From Amphibalanus amphitrite (lineage: Eukaryota; Arthropoda; Thecostraca; Balanomorpha; Balanidae), in assembly GCF_019059575.1 (NCBI RefSeq), contig NW_024881838.1, positions 62,001 to 126,000 of the forward strand: a stretch of 64,000 bases of DNA. The letters are read 5' to 3'. The notes under the pieces were generated by a model. That model was not told where the DNA came from, did no database searches, and saw only the letters and a program-made list of their open reading frames with translations. Shown here piece after piece: positions 22,821 through 34,379 of the stretch (position 1 is the first letter of the stretch; each line of letters begins with the position of its first letter). The translations under genes were made by a program, and so were the position numbers.

Positions 22821-23477
22821 AAAAAATGAAAACTGCTATTTTGGCGCCGGCAACAATCTCCAACTATCTCAAGCACACAGAATCGTGATTTCATGCACTC
22901 CCCAAGGTTCGATGCGTCACTTTTGCAATGTTGACCTTGCGTGACGTCATATATGACGTCATTAGGGTCATATTGGTTTTTCGTTAATAACTCCCGATCA
23001 AATTGAGCTAGCGAGTCGGGAAGGCCACCAACGGACTCAGGAAGACTTGCCGTATCGAATGTTATACGACCTTACCTCCTTCGACATATTCCGTGACCTG
23101 GGAGCGCTGACCCGACCGTGACCTGAGGTCAACAACACCCTAAATTGACCTCACCCAAACAAAAAGTATATCATTCGACACGCCTGAGCGAGGCAAACAC
23201 GATGCTGCCAACATCGCGGCTCTGCAGCGGTATTTTGCGAAGTTATTCGCCAAAAACGGAACCATACCTTGGGACCTTGGCGACCTTGACCTCAGAGGCT
23301 ACCGGTGACCTAGGACCTTCAAATCGGGTATCGATCTCTGCGTCTCGTAACGGCGCATACGCTCGTTTTTCCGCGACGCGCTAGCTCCACCAGGGTGAAA
23401 TGGCGAGGGGGGTCGTACCCGTCCCCCCCCGGCCGGCGGGTAGCTATGTAGAAAACCAATAGGTCCGGCGAGGGTTT
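22821..23477 (+). repeat. ~0.66-kb direct duplication, copy 1
   Basis: This block and 23899-24559 share the same order of words. They run from ACTGCTATTYTGGCGCCGG through CTCAAGCACACAGAATCGTG, CTTGCGTGACGTCAT and GAGCTAGCGAGTCGGGAA to CCAATAGGTCCGGCGAGGG. Copies differ by scattered substitutions and by C- or G-run length. Both are rich in AGGTCA/TGACCT and TGACGTCA. Non-coding. Confidence 0.8.
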
Positions 23478-23898
23478 AGAAAGACGATTGGTGAATCAAG
23501 CGTTTTTTGTTGATTAACCCTCGCCGGCCGAGGGGGGGGGGCGGGTGCCGCCCCCCCCCCCCCCATAGGGTTTTTTCGCGATAGCTCCGAACACGCTGGC
23601 GATAGAGAGCTGAAACTTGGCATACCTGACCTTTGATCCAAGCCGCATCTTTTGACACCAACCGCAATTTTGGGTCAGGTCAGGTCACTGACCTATGACG
23701 TCATAAGTGAACCTCTGCACGGTCTTCAGATGTCGCAACTTCGCAACGCCCTCACTGCCAGAGGAGATGTCACAGGGAAATGAAACTTGCAGGATCTAGT
23801 ATCCATTATGAGTCCCACAACTTGTATATCTCGGATTTTTCCTAAAGGTCATATGAGGTCAGGTCATTTTCGTGACCTCACCATTATAAGTCAATGGG

Positions 23899-24559
23899 GA
23901 AAAATTCAAACTGCTATTCTGGCGCCGGGAACGATCTCCAACTATCTCAAGCACACAGAATCGTGATTTTATGCACTCCTTGCAAGGTTAGATGCGTCAC
24001 TTTTGCAATGTTGACCTTGCGTGACGTCATTTATGACGTCATCAAGGTCATATTAGTTTTTCGTCAATAACTCTTGATCAAATTGAGCTAGCGAGTCGGG
24101 AAAGCCACCAATGGACTCAGGAAGACCTGCCGAATCGAATGATATGCGACATGACCTCTTTCGACCAACTTCGTGACCTGGGGGTGCTGACCTGACCTTG
24201 ACCTGAGGTCAACACCCCAAGTTGACCTGACCCGGACAAAAAGTATATCATTCGACGCGCCTGAGCGAGACGAACACGATGCTGCCAAAATCGGCGCTCT
24301 GCGGCCGTTTTTTGCGAAGTTATTCACCAAAAACTGAACCGTACCTTGGGGCACTTGACCTGACCTCAGAGGTCACCGGTTGAACTAGGACCTTAAAATC
24401 GGGTACCAATCTCTGCGTCTCGTAACGGCGCACACGCTCGTTTTTTCCGCGACGCGCTAGCTCCACCAGGGGCGAAACGGCGAGGGGGGGGGGGGTCGTA
24501 CCCGCCCCCCCCCCTCGGCCGGCGCGTATGTAGAAAACCAATAGGTCCGGCGAGGGTTA
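23899..24559 (+). repeat. ~0.66-kb direct duplication, copy 2
   Basis: Second copy of 22821-23477, about 1.08 kb downstream. The intervening 23478-23898 carries more GGTCA half-sites, paired G and C homopolymer runs at about 23530-23565 and an AACTTGGCATACCTGACC-type segment. Confidence 0.8.
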
Positions 24560-24674
24560 ATTTCACAGTTGCAGCCGATACTAACGCACTATATGTATAC
24601 CGTGATTCCCTTTTCCGATATCTGCTCAAATATCTTCGTCCAGCCGATCCAAATGACAATGTTTCCTGGCGCCA

Positions 24675-25645
24675 AGTAGGTAGGTAGGGGAAGGTGGGGT
24701 AAGACGGACCAGCTAAGGTTTGAGGCCGCATATCTTGCTACACTGCTCTCGTAATTCATATTATTTATAGTCTTCGGAATGCTCAATCCTTCCTCTGTTG
24801 ATATGTGTAAAGACTAAATTTCAAATTAAAGACATCTAGGTCAGTGGTGGCTGCTCTTAAAGAGGGACATGTCAAAAACTCAGACAAGAAAAAACGTGGG
24901 GTAAGACGGACCACCCAGCAGTGCCTGCTATCCGTTCATGTGCGTTACACTTCTGCTCTGTACTCTTGTAAAAAAAGTAACCAGAATGGTAAAATAACAA
25001 AATGAGCCTTTATTCTTTACTCATGTGTGATGGAAGTGCAGCTAAAAGCTGGGAACATGTGTGTTGATTGTCGTTTGGCATGAATGCATGCTAACTGAGC
25101 ACTTGCATGCATGGCTCACATGCAACAAAGACTCCTTCCTGAAAAATTAGCTTGCTTAAACTTGTGTCAATGTTTTGGAAAAGAACTTTCCATATGCAGG
25201 GTACAATGGACCACCACAGGGTAAGATGGACCACAGTGGTCCGTCTTGCCCCAAATCTAAATTCTGTCATTATCATGACGTATATGTCAAATAGGCCAAC
25301 ATTGCAAAACCTTGCCTTTCCTAAAGTGTGACTAAAACTAAGTTTATAACTTTGTTCTTCACAGTTAAGTGCAAAATAGAAACTAATTATGCAAGAAAGG
25401 TGCCGTAAATGAATCACCCGTAGACCTCTTATATTAGATCGGTTTGACGAAAAACAATATTTTTCTCAATAACTCAAAAGCTATGCATCCTAGCAGCATG
25501 AGCTCAAGGTGGCCATTGTTACGAAGGAAAACAAACAAAGTGAGTGCATAAAGCAGTAGATACCAGCAGCGGTTCAGCCGGGAGGGCTGGTGGTCCGTCT
25601 TGCCCCGCTGGGCCGTCTTACCCCACCTTCCCCTACTTACCTACT
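24675..25645. mobile_element. TIR element with GGGGTAAGACGGACC motif
   Basis: A 36-bp terminal inverted repeat with two mismatches begins AGTAGGTAGGTAGGGG on the left and AGTAGGTAAGTAGGGG on the inverted right. The motif GGGGTAAGACGGACC or its complement appears at about 24696, 24898, 25219, 25238 (inverted), 25592 (inverted) and 25611 (inverted), concentrated at the ends. Length 971 bp. No transposase frame; non-autonomous. No target-site duplication was visible. Confidence 0.75.
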
Positions 25646-25719
25646 GATCTTACAATTCCAAAGTTCCAGCTCGGGACGCTAAACAGTGCAATGGAACGAT
25701 CCGTCAACAACATCAGCGT

Positions 25720-26150
25720 CGAAGGTGCGTCTTGCCATATACATATATGCCATATATCTTACCATACCTACCTATTCCCAACAACCCCGGTCGTTGGCTG
25801 GTGGTTCGCAGACTTCGTTTCCTGTTTTCCGGCGGAGGCGTTCTCTCGGTTCGGCTGCATCCCCGGCTGACAGGTGACGGTGCGGAGGTAACGCTGTGCG
25901 GCGGCCCACAGCAAAAAGCCGCCGGCCCTCCGCGGACCAAGGCTGGCCACGCCGATAAGGCCGCCGCTCGGCCGGCCAATCGCCGCCATCTTTCATACAC
26001 GCCGCAGACAAAAAGCGCCCGCCCTCCGACGACCGGTTGCACGGCGTCAGGAACCGGCTGTCCGCGCCGGCCTCGCCGACCGACGGGCCGGCCCACCTGC
26101 GGTGGCCGCTCCGGCCTCTCACAGATGGCGCCCACGCCGGCCGAGCGCTG
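25720..26150. other. GC-rich, CpG-rich patch
   Basis: A locally GC- and CpG-rich region is open in several frames on both strands, which is expected from the composition. I recognise no protein family. It could be a CpG-rich promoter or first exon, or decayed GC-rich repeat; neither is supported further. Confidence 0.3.
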
Positions 26151-28016
26151 CGTATATGGATGGGGAGAGATGAAACGGACAAAACTCGCTCAAAATAGCG
26201 CACATTTTTTAGATAAGAAAGCGTGCATTCTCATTTCTATGGGAAGTAGACGGGAACGTCGCATGAGGGGCCTTACGCAAATTTGTTAGCCTGCTAGGTG
26301 TCAGGTGGCTCAGCCCGGCTTCAACCAGAAGAATGACAGCCTACACAATAAATTTTATCTCAGCGCATAGAAAACATGAATCATGAATTCATGTTAGGTA
26401 TCTATGCTCAGCATTTTCATGACAGTACCTCCAACCCATTAGCTCTTTCTGCAAAAACTCAGTAACGGCAGTATCTAACCTTTGTTGAACTTTGCCGACT
26501 CCGAACAGAATGTAGTTACTTTTCGAAACCTGGACGCGAACATATTAAAGCACTCAAAATTTCACGAAACCGTGAGTCCGTGACTGCGTTTGGCCGCGAT
26601 GGCCGATGAGTGGCAGCTCTCCGTGTCCGCCGTGCAGAAGTCTTAGCTGCGCGGCGCACTCAGCGACCTGCAGGTCCGCCACTCGCGGTGCGCTGCACGC
26701 TCCTCAGCCGCCGCAGAATGCGATAAGCCCGCGTGTGTTCCAGCTTTGAAGAAGTCCGCGCCGCGAGGATGGACCAGCGGCGCCGCCAGACTCGCTGTCC
26801 TTGAGGGGTCTTTGGCCGATGCTGCTCCCCCGGCACTTCCAGCACAGCTCCACGCGAAGACAGGCGAAAAATAGCATTACCGGTTGCGATGGCACAATGT
26901 TGCGGTTCAGGTTTCCCCTGACGATGCTGCAGTGACCAGGAATGAGGCTATCAAATGGTGAGGTCGGACGGTACACATGTCTTTGCATCAAAAGACGCTA
27001 GAACATCGTTACGTCAATTTGGGAAAAACGCTTGACGCAGTCGGCATTTCACTAATACGGAAGACGTTGGTCATGTGCGTCAAGTTTCATAGGTATGAGA
27101 CACTATGATCAAAGTCCAGGCCGAGTTAAAATCGTGGAGATGACGCCGGTCGTCTGTCTCAACGTCAGGCCGATGCAGGAGACCTGGTTGTTGCAGTCTG
27201 TTCGGTCACGGTGCAGCAGCCAGCAGCCGTCACATACCATAATGCCGGTGAAGTTGCCGTGTTTTCCTCATTGATGAGGATGGTTTTATGACAGTAAACG
27301 TGCTACTCGTGACCGTAACAGCACTGTTTAGTGGGAATCAGATAATTGTCAATGCTTTGAAAAAGCACGTAGTTAGCTGATTACCACAGCTTGTGGAATG
27401 AAAAGAAACAACACATTATAACGGGCAAAGGCAAGTGAAATTGTGGCATACGTGACGGTATAGAGTAGGTACCCATTCAATATCTGTGTAGCTGTTCCCC
27501 TGATCTTTCGCAGGAAAACTGACTTATAAAAATCGCGCTTTGATTTACCCAGCTTCAGCCAGCCATGTGCCGTGCTATGAAGTGCGATATACTCATTGAA
27601 ATGTGAAAGGGTTACGTTACGATGGAGAACAATGACATGTAGCACTTGTAAGTTGTAACTTTATCACGTTTTATCAGAAATAATATAAATATGCTCTAAA
27701 ATATGTTATAGGCATGAATCGCAAACATAATAAATGATAACTATGCATATCATGTGATAAACATACCTAGTGCGAATTTATGTAGACTTCAGCCTTGTCC
27801 AAGCACGGCGAGAGAAAGTCTACCTTTCATCGAGATCTGCGCCAATTGTCAGCATCCATAGGTAGGTATTCCGCCTGCCCGCTCAAGTCATCTCGTTTTT
27901 ACGGACCGTCGATTGCCACGTCACACATTTGAAAAGAAACTTTATCATTTTCTTCATGTTTTCTAACGAATATGTTGTGAGCCGAACACGGAACACCTGA
28001 GAAATAAGCGTTATTA
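26151..28016. other. Unassigned sequence
   Basis: No gene, RNA or strong repeat recognised. A second GC-rich patch lies at about 26580-26830. Confidence 0.4.
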
Positions 28017-28666
28017 CGGAGCGAGCGAAGCGAGCGTAGTCTTTCCTTAGATTAACGGAAATTTCTGAGTATGAGCGGCCGGCCGTGGTCACGCTTTTGC
28101 GAGGCTTATATCTCAGCAACCACTTGACCGATTTACATGCGGTAATTTTTGTAGGGTAGCTTCATTCCTTCTACCAAGTATTGGACTATTCCTGATGCAT
28201 GTGGGTAACCCCTTATGCACGTGCCACGTGCAAAACGAAGAGGTGTCCGTTTTGTAATTGTTGCAATATCTCGGTAACTACTTCGCCGATTGCGCTGAAA
28301 GTTGGCATGTACATAGGTAGGCACCCACTAGGCACTGCATATCCATGTGCCACAGTTGGGGTGCTGCTGCACGTGCGCACGTGCAGGGGTCGTTTCCAGA
28401 TCTCGAGAATGGCTCGACCGATTGCGCTCAAATTTGGTACACAGTTAGGGACCAGTTAGTAGGTTGCCGTGCACAAGTCAGTTGGGACCCATTTTGCACG
28501 TGCGCACGTGCAGGGTGCCGCTTCCAGATCTCGAGAACGGCTGGGCCGATTGTGCCCAAATTTGGCACATCGCTAGAGACCGGTTAGTAGGGTGCCGTGC
28601 ACAAGTCAGTTGAAGGTACCCCCTCGCAATTTCGCACGTGCAAGGCCCACCCTCTCGCTCGCTCCG
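28017..28666. mobile_element. TIR-bounded CACGTG tandem-repeat element
   Basis: Ends CGGAGCGAGCGA and, inverted, CGGAGCGAGCGAG, with TTA directly outside each (28014-28016 and 28667-28669). The interior holds about four diverged tandem units, aligned on CCGAT at 28128, 28286, 28418 and 28546 (periods 158, 132, 128). Units contain ATCTCGAGAA.GGCT..CCGATT, AAATTTGG.AC and GCACGTGC sites. CACGTG palindromes and the CCGATT...TTTGG theme are shared with the 32-51 kb array. Non-coding. Confidence 0.7.
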
Positions 28667-29179
28667 TTAATCGCCCCAAAAGGCGTTATACTGGTTATAA
28701 TTATCTCCGTTTCCTTTTCTTAGCTACAACAGTGGAAAGGGCTCACTTGTTTTGCAGCACGTTTATTTTGCCGAGCATGTTTCTGCAGTGTTATTTCGGA
28801 CAGCGGCCGGCAGAGTCTGACTGCAGTCCACTGCAGTCGGCAGATTGGCGTGCGGATGATTCGCGAGGCCTGTTCGTGTACGGCCGGCTTCATAAGCCGC
28901 TTACCGACCCGTTTTACCGGTTTTGGCATTTTTCTGTCTCGGCGTTCTCGTGCGGCGGCGGCGGCCGGGCGTCAAGAGGCGCTGCTCGCGCTGCAGCCCG
29001 TGCGTCCGGCCGGCTCAGAGTTCAGACTCCAGACTGAGAGTGCAGCATGGGTTGAGCAATGCTGTGCGATGTGCATTGATGAGTGATGATCCGATGAAGC
29101 CTCTCACGCAACACGCCGCTTTTACGAAGGATAATGAAAAGCAACAATGAAAAGTAACAATCTTTGAGGCGTTAGACAC
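28667..29179. other. Unassigned sequence
   Basis: Moderately GC-rich; no recognised gene. Confidence 0.4.
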
Positions 29180-29494
29180 CAGGGCATATTTTAACAAATT
29201 TTTACTGCGTCCCAAAGTTGAGCAGAGGGCACGTGCTACCACTAAGGGCACAGGGCAAGGAACAGAGTAGGGCACTGAGGAGGGCAGAAAGTAGGGCACG
29301 GCAGGTTACAGGGCATGGCACAGGACATTTTAGAGGGAAGGGTACAGGTCAGGGCACACAGCAGGGCACAGGTCAGGGAACCGGACAGGGCACAGGGCAG
29401 GGACGCAGTGGGTCAAATCAGCAGGGGCTATGTCCCAAGGCGAGGGGGCTGCGTCCCAGAATGGAACGCAGTAAGTGCCTTAAAATATGCCCTG
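29180..29494. mobile_element. hAT-like MITE containing GGGCACA minisatellite
   Basis: Ends CAGGGCATATTTTAA and, inverted, the same 15 bases. An inner inverted pair, ACTGCGTCCC (29204-29213) and GGGACGCAGT (29400-29409), exactly brackets a degenerate tandem array of GGGCACAGG-like 10-mers. Another hairpin with CTGCGT/ACGCAG arms lies near 29450-29472. No 8-bp duplication was found. Open frames across the array are repeat shadows. Confidence 0.65.
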
Positions 29495-30121
29495 TTGTAT
29501 TTGCCAATAAACATGGGTTTGAAACTTCAAACGAATTAATTCCGTTAGTGAGTATGACGTATTCTTTTCAGGCTCGTTTCTGTTTTGATCGTTACTGACG
29601 AAAACCGTTACATTCCGTAAAAGTATTACCTATCTATCGTGCAGGCCGAACGGTTATCCAGATGACATTCGCCTCGTGATCTCATTTATCCATCATGCAT
29701 CTCCCGTAGCCTGTCCAGTGTCCATCCCTCCCTATCGTGAGGCCCTCCTGATGAGACCGAGCCGTCACGACGACTCATTTAGTCGGTATACTTCTCTCCG
29801 ACTCCTCCGCGCACGGTTCGGCACGCGACACACAGCTGCCGACGGGGTCCGGCGCCGGTGGGAGAGGGCCGGCGCCCGTCACGGCGCCGCCCCGTCGCCT
29901 CATTACTCTGCCTCATTACGGGCCGTAATTGGCCCCCGGCGAGGTGCCACGCGCCGGGAAATGACGCCCGATCGCCACCACATGTGACGGATATTATAGG
30001 AAACTGTTGCACGAATGCCAGCACTAAATAAACACATACCCGCACGACAGCCACGACTGCGAGATAGTCGAGAGATGCACGAGAACATGCCCTACCAGCC
30101 TCCCTTATTTATACCAAAGCA
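29495..30121. other. Unassigned sequence
   Basis: GC-rich around 29800-29960; no gene recognised. Confidence 0.4.
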
Positions 30122-30129
30122 GTAAAAAC

Positions 30130-30794
30130 CAGGGGCGCGGGAACTACTTTCCGACTGGGGGGGCACACCATAATAGAGATCAACCTAGGGTACCCCCAAA
30201 TCTAGTTTTCTCATAGAGGTGGCAAAAGATGAAAATTTGGGGAGCCAGACTCGAACCAGACCCGGCTGTACATTTATGGAACCAGTCGGACCCGGTCTTA
30301 GTAAGAATCGGAACCAGTTGGACCCGTTCCCCAAAAGTCAATTAATACAAACTACTTGTAGGTATCATTAGTTGCATCATGTAAAACAGCTTATTTCCCA
30401 CTAGGAATACTCATGAGCTACTGTTTGCAGAGAAACATTCACTTCATTCACTTCAAATTTTGCAATAATGTGTAGTGTGCAAAATGTATAGCTTATGGTA
30501 GGACCCGGTTGGACCCGTCAGAAAATTTCCAGGAACCGGTCTGGACCCATATGGGTCCAGACTGGTTCTTTGGACCGGGTCCTCGGGTCCACATTTTGCC
30601 ACCTCTATTTTCTCACCGGTTTTAGGCCACTTGTTTTTCACCCCTCGGCTTTTTCAACAAAAAAAGAAAACATTTGCAAAAAAAAGTGTGGTATTCCGTC
30701 TCAAAGCTGTGGGGGCACCGCCCCCACGGCCCCAGAGTTGGGGGGGGGTAAGCTGCCCCCACTGCCCCCCCCCCCCCCGGCTCCCGCGCCTATG
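30130..30794. mobile_element. Outer hAT-like MITE, TSD GTAAAAAC
   Basis: Ends CAGGGGCGCGGGA and, inverted, CATAGGCGCGGGA. Perfect 8-bp duplication GTAAAAAC at 30122-30129 and 30795-30802. The right part has GGGGGCACCGCCCCCAC and long C and G runs. It is interrupted by the element at 30214-30607. Without that insertion and its duplicated 8 bp it would be about 263 bp. Non-autonomous. Confidence 0.85.
30214..30607. mobile_element. Inner hAT-like MITE, TSD TTTTCTCA
   Basis: Perfect 14-bp ends TAGAGGTGGCAAAA and TTTTGCCACCTCTA. Perfect 8-bp duplication TTTTCTCA at 30206-30213 and 30608-30615. The 394-bp body has repeated GGACCCGG and GGAACC.GT words in both orientations (for example TGGACCCATATGGGTCCA). 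Nested in 30130-30794, so it is the younger insertion. Confidence 0.9.
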
Positions 30795-30802
30795 GTAAAA
30801 AC

Positions 30803-32047
30803 GGTAAAAACTAGACAAAAAAAGGATTAAAACACGAATCACTATGCTTCTGGAAAATTTCCCTATCGTGTCTCCGTAAATAAAAGTCGAAAAGTCGTAA
30901 GTTGTCAAAGTGTCAACATGCCGGAAAACAATGCAAACGGCCGGAGAAGCAGTGCCCAATTTCATTGGTCAAAATTATAGACGGTCGCGATACGCGTTGC
31001 TCCTCCTGTGTCATAACCTCTCGATTTTGTGTGACTATCAATCAGTCGAAACGTTAATTATCGGTAGAGACGCGCACTGTCGTATTACTTATCTAAAAGC
31101 GAACATGGCTTGTATAAGCCAACATCACACACACTCTTTGCAGCCGGCTCTGCTTTCTAAGCCGCAGGCTGGTTAGCGCCGGCACAAAACCTGATGCGAA
31201 GCTTAGTCACAAAAGCAAGCATAATCTGTACTCTGCAGTTCATTATAATGATAAAGCTCGTCACATTTCATACTCGTTATGCAAGCTGCGCTATGCAGGT
31301 AGACTAGCGTTGTCGCGGTCATCCTGCAGAGAGATGTCTTGTGTGATCAAATGTTGTTGGTGCAATGGATAAGAAGGGAAAAACTTCCGACATAGAATGA
31401 AACCTACGTATAACTAAGGTAACAAAAACTTAGCTAAGTGTTAAAAATCGTAACTATGATAAGCTCAATAGAACTAAAAAAAAAACACTGATAATTAATA
31501 TGGTACCTAAGTAGTATCACCGTTTCATCGGAAATATTCCCCTTCCCATTTCTGCCATTTCTCAGTGAAACTCAGAAACGTCTGGCTGTAGAACGGCGAT
31601 TATAACCTACGTACCATGCAAGATTCCAGCTGTCTTCCGTGTCCGTCTTGATGTTTTATCTACTAGCTCAGTTTCTTCGTTTTATCAGGATGTGACTGAT
31701 AACTAAGAAGTCCGCACTGACTTCGCTTAGTGACGAAAAAAGCTGAAAAAGCGACTGTGTCTCGTTCGGTCCTGTCATTTGACCGAGCCCCTGCTCTACC
31801 ACCGCGCGGCCCGGCCCGTACTGTGCCCCGCCCCCCTGCCGACAGGTCACGCCTGTGAGGTCACGACGCCCGGGGCTACGATCGCCAGGCGCTGACTGCC
31901 GCCGGGCACAGCCGAGCGCCACTGGTCGGCTGTGAAGGTATCGCGGCACCACTCAGATGCAGAAAGAAAACAATATCTTTTCAAATGTGTATGGCAAAAT
32001 GGCTGCCGTTCTCGCATTCCTATTGCTGGCAGCGAAATGTCCAAAGG
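30803..32047. other. Unassigned sequence left of the array
   Basis: No gene recognised. The last bases before the array are CCAAAGG; no duplicated flank matching the right edge of the array (GAAATGC) is obvious. Confidence 0.4.
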
Positions 32048-33690
32048 TATCCGAAGGTTGGGACTTTTCAATTAAGAACAATCACTATTCTTTAGAATTG
32101 TGATTTTCTATTGAAAATCCCAACCTGAGCTACCTCTCTAGGGGGGTGTTTAGCGTTTCTGCCGCGATTTGGGTCATTTTGATCGCCGCCGAAACGGCTC
32201 GGTAGATTTTCTTGCCATTTTCAGCGTTTGGTCCCGTGTGGGGGAGCTACCGGCTGGTACCGGTCGCTTGAAATATAATTAACCCGTTTTGGGGTAATCG
32301 GCACGTGCATTTTCCCATAGGGTTAACATGGGGAAAAATTAAAAATGCGATTTGCGCAAAATCTGTTCAGTAATATTTGTCCACTTTTTTAGGGTCAGTT
32401 CTTGGGCTGGCACCTCACCTTCTGGGGGTAATTATTTAAAAATCATAGGGTACAGTTTCGGGTAATCGTGACGGACAGTTACCCCATGTTGAGCCTATGG
32501 CGATTTCGAAAAATTATTTTCAAATCGATTTTGCCAAAAATTTCCACGTTAGATTTTGAAAAAGTTCCAATATGTTGTGCCCCGGGGTGTCGGCTACCAC
32601 ATGGTATGGGTCAGATATGGGGCGATTGAAAAGCACGTGCCACGTGCAAACGTGTTTGATGGGGTAACCTCCGGGAAAATCCGACATTGTCCAACTGGGG
32701 GTCCTATGGCGCGGAAACGACTTCATCTAGCGACACCAAATCAATGCAGCCGGTGAGCAGATGAGTCCAGCTTGTCGCACCAGTGGTCACGTGGCGCACG
32801 TGCTATTGCACGTGCCGTGGCACGGTGTCAATTTTTGTTCTTAAATACACCAACATTGTGAAATGCAAGGAATGGGGGAAATAGCCGTCAGGCCGTCAGT
32901 TTTTATGATAGAGTCGATCTGAAAACGGGTGTAGACACAGAATGAACGGCGCTAAAAAACTGCTATCTCGGATTTTTTGTAAAACGAAAAATTTAAAATT
33001 CTAGGGAAATTATATATTAGAAAGGTGAAATTTCCCTAAATTTTCCCGTTTTTCAAGTTTAGCCGTCCACTGTTCAGTGACGATGACACCGGCCGGGGTC
33101 ATCTTTTACATGCTAATGGCCACGTCGATGGGTCATCACGTGGCGTGAACGGTGAAGCTGTCAGAGGTCCGGCACGTGCCACGTGGCCACGTGTTTGAGT
33201 CACGTACCTCCCAGATTATCGTGTGTTTGCCGACTTGTGGCCTTATAGCACGAAAACAGCACCAGTCAGGAAGCCTGAAAGGGCACAATCGGTGAGGGGA
33301 CAAGTCCTGCTTGTACCACCGGTGGTCACGTGGCACACGTGTTCAGCTGGGCTCCTCCTTTGCGGAGATATTTTATCGTGAAATATTCAAATGTCCATAA
33401 CTTTCTCAAATATGGTCCGATTGGGTTCAAATTTGGTGGGTGGCTGCATTGTTAAGCGTCAATGACAACTGAGCCGCGTTTGATGCACCGCGCCACATTT
33501 GTCATTATGCGCCATAATCGCCCGAAATCGCAAAATGTTTGTAACTTTGTCAAACATGATCCGATTTGGATTCAATTTTGGGGACGGATGCACAACACAT
33601 ACAAAGGACTGCCCTTGCCGCAATGCGCCACAATTGTAACAGTGCGCCATTTATGCCGCAAAACGCACCAGTCCACAACTTTGCCAAATA
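32048..33690 (+). repeat. Array unit 1 (3'-truncated, no minisatellite)
   Basis: Begins with the invariant TATCCGAAGGTTGGGAC start and the 5' hairpin, and follows the unit consensus to about 33450. From there it is a more diverged version of the TGCGCCA/TTTGT region and never reaches the G/T-rich minisatellite. In the final third it is mosaic, resembling units 2, 3, 5 and 6 up to about 33320 and units 4 and 8 after that. Confidence 0.8.
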
Positions 33691-33718
33691 GGGGCAACAC
33701 TATTCGACCGCCACCCTT

Positions 33719-34350
33719 GCAGCATTCTATAACTCAGGAACCACTGGACCGATCGGGATGAACGAAACACCATTCGAATTAGGGGATACGATTTTGTCAG
33801 CCGTTTCGATGATGATGACCTCAAGTGACCTGCACCTGGGTAACCTCAAAAGGTCAACTTGGCATTAGCCGTTTTCACGACGGGCTATCCGGCGAGTGCA
33901 CCTTATTTGACCAAATCTGCACGTAATCTCTGGTGCAGCAAATATCTTCATTTTATGAATTTATAATTTTAATCGATGATACTCTCTGATATGACAAAGC
34001 AGGCCTAGGTATAAGTAATTATTGCAACCCTAGCTGATAGCTACTAAGAGATACACTGAACCTAATTTGACCAAATCTGCACCTAATCTGCACCAAATGT
34101 GTATCAGATGGCCGTCGTGAAAACGGCTATTGACGCGCCTATTGCAGCCATTCTATAACTCAGGAACTACTGGGCCGATCGAGACGAAAACGCCACCAGT
34201 CGACTCAGCGTATGCGATTTCATCAGCCGTTTCGAAAATGGTGATCTCAGCCTCTCAGGTGACCTCGGTGACCTTGGGAGGTCACATGACCGTTGTCGCC
34301 TATGGCAGCCATTCTATAACTCAGGAACTACTGGGCCGATCGATGCTTGC
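33719..34350 (+). repeat. 161-bp tandem repeat, ~2.3 units
   Basis: GCAGC(C)ATTCTATAACTCAGG starts at 33719, 34144 and 34305. Units 2 and 3 are 161 bases apart. Units 1 and 2 are 425 apart, which becomes 160 after removing the 262-bp element at 33867-34128 and its 3-bp duplication. Each unit has CCGATCG, AGCCGTTTCGA and GGTGACCT-like words. Confidence 0.85.
33867..34128. mobile_element. 262-bp MITE (AGCCGTTTTCACGACGG), copy 1
   Basis: Ends AGCCGTTTTCACGACGG and, inverted, the same 17 bases. ATT lies immediately outside both ends (33864-33866 and 34129-34131). The interior has TTTGACCAAATCTGCAC twice and a short AT-rich middle. A second copy lies at 56827-57115. Removing it restores the host tandem period, which confirms the boundaries. 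Confidence 0.85.
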
Positions 34351-34379
34351 ATGATGCTGCGTGATGCTGCGTGATTGTC

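Noticed and set aside
25732..26289. 185-codon GC-rich frame as a gene
   Set aside because: Frames of similar length exist on both strands over the same bases; no domain, splice or start context recognised.
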